Shown here piece by piece: positions 29,601 to 35,600 of a DNA stretch of 64,000 nt. Made by a program: the position numbers and the translations under genes. Source of the DNA: Glandiceps talaboti (lineage: Eukaryota > Hemichordata > Enteropneusta > Spengelidae); contig NC_135564.1 in assembly GCF_964340395.1 (NCBI RefSeq), forward strand, positions 16,981,957 to 17,045,956, given 5' to 3'. Within the stretch, counting starts at the first letter, position 1. Every line of letters begins with the position of its first letter. The notes beneath the pieces are model-generated. The model was not told the origin of the DNA, searched no databases, and saw nothing but the letters and a program-made list of their open reading frames with translations.

Positions 29601-32600
29601 ATATGGAGAAAGTACATGCGTGTACATGTATATAAGTCAGTGTTTCCTCTGGGTCAAAAAATTTACTAGCAATTTGGATAATTTGGCTCAAAATTTATTA
29701 GCCAAACCAGACTTTCAATTAGCCAAACTTTTGCGATAAAAATGAGCTGATATAAATAAAGACAATAACGCAAACTTGTATGTTTTTACTCTGTTTATTT
29801 ACATACATTTTTCATGTCATGTTGGCAAACGTACGGTTCTCATCTTTGCTTCAAAGTTGTAGCACCAAACATCGAGGTTTTAGTCAGTTCTTATTGTAAC
29901 TATTTTCTAAATCTCAATGAGCAGTGTGACCTGTGAAATTTGAATATGACCCATCGTATGCATAACGTTTCAACAGTTTCATGTGCCCCATGACCATTTC
30001 CTGATGTAAAGAGCACGTCTTGGGTAGTTTAGAAACTATGCGATATTATCATTACTTATCCACGTGATTGGTTACTTATTAACAGATGTGGTTAGAAAGG
30101 TTTCCATCGATAGCACGGCCATTACGGCGAAGCATCTTCCCTCACGAGTGAAGCAATGATCAAATGGACCACATCGTTGGACAGTCTATGCTGAAAACTT
30201 CACTTAAATAAATTCGAACTGCCTTGTCACCATTTCATTCTCACTAAAACTGAAACTTTTTCTTTTTGAGCTTCGTTACTAGATCGAACGCATTACATGA
30301 ATTTACCGTTCACTACACCATGCTCTTCGTCTGAAGTGAACATGGTTCGTAAGTTATGTATCATTCAAGAATAAATGAATATCTTCGTGTATTACGAGTT
30401 AACAGTTCTCCTCAGCGACACAAAATTTGTATCAAACGCTTTTATAACTGTATCTGTCAAATTGAAAGTTCACGCTGTCACTCGTACTTCATGTCATGGA
30501 ACTCAGTTTGTGCATTGCGATACTCACCGTATTGGTTAGTTTTTTCGGCCTGCATAGTAAAGACGACCCATCTTCCATCGCCCCTTGCATGTGACGAACT
30601 ACTTGATCAAATTTTACAAGAATGGATCGCATGATCAGATGCTGAAAGTTTTACACAACGGAACTTACAAGTTTGTTGGATGGGACGTTTATTTGCATTG
30701 CTGATGAAACAATTTTATGATTTGTTTAACTTTTGAGGAACGCACAATGTGTACACTTCCTTCTAAATATAATACAATGTAGTTTAAATTACGGATATTC
30801 CACGTTGTGACAAAGAAACAACAAGCCTTACGCATAGATTTTCTGGTGCCCTATTCTAAATTGGCTTCGCAAGTTTGGCTAATTGTATCAAAAATATTCT
30901 CACCAAATGCAGATTTTATTCACATTTTGCGATTTGGCGAGTGGGCAGCGGAAACACTATAAGTACATTGAGGGCCATACTCCGGAAGTGCAAAGCTCAG
31001 ACTGTGGGTGATACATTTTGTACTTCCATGCTTAGACTAACTACGGTACGTACATTTGTACATGGGATTGTTAAGCTACTTTTGAACCGAATCAAGTTCT
31101 CTTGATTCTGTCAAAATTACTGCCTAATCTATGAGCTATGATGAAACATTTTAGTTTGAATTTTTCAAAATTGTGTTACGACAGACCGAATGTGATATTT
31201 GTAACATTTATTTGTGCCATGTAAATATTTTGTAAAGATGATGTACATGTAGTTGTTTCATACCCAACAGTATCAACTTACAATTCTAACAACAAAGTGT
31301 GATAAAAATGGTGTTTGGATGGCATTGGACAGGCCTCTCAAAATATACACTACTCATGCCATTATTTTGAAGATCTTTACAATAAATTACATACAATGTA
31401 GAACTGCATTTATTTTCACAATGTGGATATTGACAGGAGGGTCATCACTCTATGCATGCAATGTGTACTCTGGAAAAAACATAACAGAAGCACTGCTGCA
31501 TGTGCATGTGGTGACCAGTGTGCCCCTCTAAGCCTATCTGACGTGCAACTGACGCACATATTTTCTAGTAACGCACCAAAATTTGGTGTTCCCCTACATG
31601 TATCTCTTACTACATTGTATGTGGTGACTCACAAGAAATGCAAGTTTTTCTCATTTAGACTCACAGCAACAATCATTAGAGGGCACACTGGTGGTGACTC
31701 AGAAGAAGAAAACCAAGTTGTTATCAAATTGACCCACAACACACAGCAATATTGCTTTTTATTAGAAGGCACTCAGACCAAAACCATCCACCACAGCATG
31801 GATGAAATACATGAATTTCAGTAATATTTAAGTGTTATTCCCCAATATTTTTCTTCAAGGATCTAAGTGGGCTATGAGTTGCTAGAAGAGTAGTGACAAA
31901 ACCCTTAGGTCGCAAGTATTTTCCAGCTGCATGAAATAAATATTGGAGAATGACATACAATGCAATTATACCAGCGCCAGTAATATCAAAGAAAGATCTG
32001 CGAAAATAATGGTAATTTTGAGCTATATTTCAAACACAGCAGAACCAGTGACATAGACATGCGTTGTCATGACGTACATGTACATGTAGAACAACTGGGG
32101 TATAAATTCCATATTTTTTTGTTCCATTTTTTTGGCGTGTGCATGATATAATACATAATACTGTCATTACACTGCATGCAGCTGAATGTTGTAACAGTAC
32201 ATGTATGGAGATCCTGTTTGAATTAATAACAATACTCAATTATGAAATTTGAATTAAACCTCATTTGCATAATGACAGCCTCAAAATTATAGTTCTATTT
32301 AATTTCAAATTACTGTATGTCCAATCCAAATATCAATTTAGCTGAACTTATTATGTCTTTTCAAAATACAAGTAATATTTTTTTTAGACCATTATCAAAA
32401 TATGTGAAGGTTTTTTTCTTTCAAAGTTGACTACAATATGCAAGAAAGGGCTTGATTTTGAGTGCCTCAAAGGGAAGTGTGCTCCCAAGTCAAAGTGACG
32501 TGGCCACTGACGCACATCAATTTCTTGTGACTAAACCAAAAATTTGGTGTTCCCTACATGTATCTCTCACTGTGTGGTGACTCACAAGAAATCCTACTTT

Positions 32601-35600
32601 GTATTCATTTTAATCCATTAAAAAAAATGGTCTTCATCAGAGAGCACATTGCTGAGGGTAAAGGTCAAGAGTCTTAACTAGAGGGCTTGCACCTAATGAT
32701 ACTGGGGATAGACACTTGAATGGAGTCTCTACATTGTACATGTATGTACATTGTGTTTTTTGAGGCAGTATATTACATGCAGTATATAGTGATTTTGCAA
32801 GAAATTTGGCTGCCATTAGAACAAATTTGATGTCATAAACCACACTGTGCTGTGCATGTGCAGTGTTTATGTTCAGGGCAGTTAGTCTCCATGGCATTTT
32901 ACCAGGGTTCTCGACCAAAGTCATGTAGTGTATGGGAAACTGTGCCAGTTTTACCGTATTCCCCTTCTTTTACCGGGGTTCCCCGCGCTTATCAAAAACA
33001 CTGATCTGGCTCTTATAATTACCCATGTCAGATGCACCGAAAAATTTTCTGCCAGTGTGTCCACAGCACAAACACAGACATTGAGAAGACAATATCTCCA
33101 CTCAGAGAGGTCGGATTTTGATAAATAAAACATCATTTTGTTCAGATTTAAAAGTTCATTTTCGAGTATGAAAAAAAAAACCTTGAAAATGCGATTTATT
33201 CAACTGCACACAGAGCTAAAAAGTGGCCGTTTTCGCATGCCTCATGTATTCCGCAAGTAAGAGGGGACTGGGTAACCCGATCTCAACATATGACGCCTTG
33301 TTTGAAAGGTCTTTGATGTTTGTGATGGGTCGTAGCCTCGTCCTGTTGATTCTCTGCTGTTATCCGCCATTAGGAGACAATTTAAATCGATTTGGACCAG
33401 AAGCGCCAGGAATTTCAGATAAACGATACCTCTGAGTTGAAATATAGTGTTTCTTTTATAGAATTATTTATTTGTTACTTATTTTGATCGAGCAAGTCCT
33501 CTGTGTTTACGAGTTTAGTTTTCCAAGCAAACCATCTTTGCAGAAGTACATGTACGTGCGTGGGCGTCAAGCCAGGCCAAGATATGTAGTGATTACTGAT
33601 CAAAATGGCCACCATACAACGTGGCGACGCTAGTAGTTCTCAATGGCCTGAAAGTGATTTAAAGTGGTGAATATATTCCTTTTGGTAATGAAAATGACCA
33701 GGAAGATGTTTTTTGTTCTTTATTACTACGACATGAACAGAGGTTGCGTTAACGCATATTTGTGCATATTTGACGCCATATTTGACACTTTGGACACATT
33801 TTTTTGGATGTATGCATCACTGGGGTCGCGTCATAAACAGGGGACAAATGGGGCCTACTGTTGGCAAACATACGGTTATCATCTTTGCTTCGAAGTTGTA
33901 GAAAAAGACATCATGGATTTAGTCAGTATAGTCTGATTGTAACTATTTTCTAAATCTCTATGTGCAGTGTGACCTGTGAAATTTGAATACGACCCATCGT
34001 ATGGCAAAACGTTTCAACAGTTTCATGTGCCCCATGACCATTTCCTGATGTGGAGAGCATGTCTTGGGTAGTTTAGAAACTATGTGATATTATTGTTACT
34101 TATCTACGTGATTTGTTATTTATTAACAGACACGAGATGTGGTTAGAAAGGGTTTCCATCGATAGCACGGCCATTACGGCGAAGCATCTTCACTCACGGG
34201 TGAAAGCGATGAATAAATAGACCACATCGATGGAGTCTACAATGAAAACACGTCACCATTTCATTCTCACTAAAACTTTTTAAAAAATGTTGAGCGTTGT
34301 TACGAGATCAAACGCATTATGTGAATTTACAGTTCACTACATGCTCTTCGAAGCTTTGTCTGAGGTGAACATGGTTCACATGTTATGTTAAGGCATCGTT
34401 CAAGAATAAACGAATATCTTGGTGTAAATTGAGTTAATATCTTGGTGTAAATTGAGTTAATATCTTGGTGTAAATTGAGTTAACACTAATAACAGTTCTT
34501 CTCAGCGACACACATTTTGTATTAAACTTTTACAACTGTGTCTCTGTGAAATTGAAAGTTCACGCTGTCGTTCATACTCCATGTCACAGAACTTAGTTTG
34601 TGCATTGCGGTATCGTATCATAGTGTAGTTTTACATGTACATACTCCAAGAACCATCCTAACAGAGATTCATCCGGAGTTCGTTCTTGGAGCACATATTT
34701 TAGAGAGTGATTACCAAACAAAATCGAAAGTCTATAAACATGAAATTAAACCACTGTACATGTATAGAGTATTGTTGCACATAAACGTTTTCTTTTTGGA
34801 AGTGCAAACTATGTACTTGTATACGGTATGCGAGAGAATGACACTGATGTGTTCATGTACATGTATTTACATTTGTAACATATTTAGTGTACATCTGAAA
34901 TACATGTGGTGTGCACGCAAATTTGGAAGAGATTTTGACGCTAATTTTGGTAGGAAACACGTCCCTGGGACCGTCTCCCAGGGATGCATCAGAAAAAAAG
35001 CTACCGCGACCTCTTCATGAAAAATATGTTTAATTTTTCATTATTTTCTCTGGAGTCTTATCACCTGTATTCAGGGATGCATTGTAACCTGCATTTGAAA
35101 TCAGAACGGTGGCCTATGTACATCACAGTTGGTAAGAAATGTCAGTTTTTATTATACCCACAACAACAAAATTTGGCTATCATTAGAGAGCAGACTGTAG
35201 AGTACACATGTAGGTCTGTTGATTGTGTTCAAATGCAGAGTCCTAGTACACCTTCTCTATATGTATGACGTCTTTGACCTTTGAATACTTCAAGTTAACC
35301 TTTCATTTTCACATCAAATTTACATATGAAGTCTGGTGATACTGATAAGTGTAGCACTTTGAAATTCTACATCTAACAGTTTTTTTACAATCAGTGAAAA
35401 ATGCACAAATTTTAAAGGCTTTTACAGTTATTAAGGTGGGTTTTTTTGTACAGATGCAACAACACCAAAAGCTCTACCTTGATCATATGACTAACAACTC
35501 TTGCTAGTGTAAAATCGATGTTTCCCAAAATCTTGCCAAAGCTGAAACTTCTAAATATGGTGCGAATTGTAGTACACTACAATGTATTCCTTTATTCCTA

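Noticed and set aside
29356-29739. 127-codon plus-strand ORF in the first intron
   Set aside because: No recognisable family; its end overlaps sequence that looks like common repeat debris (GCCAAAC motifs).
29819-34620. Full LTR retrotransposon
   Set aside because: The paired repeats lack a gag-pol interior and clear TG...CA ends, so only a direct repeat pair is reported.
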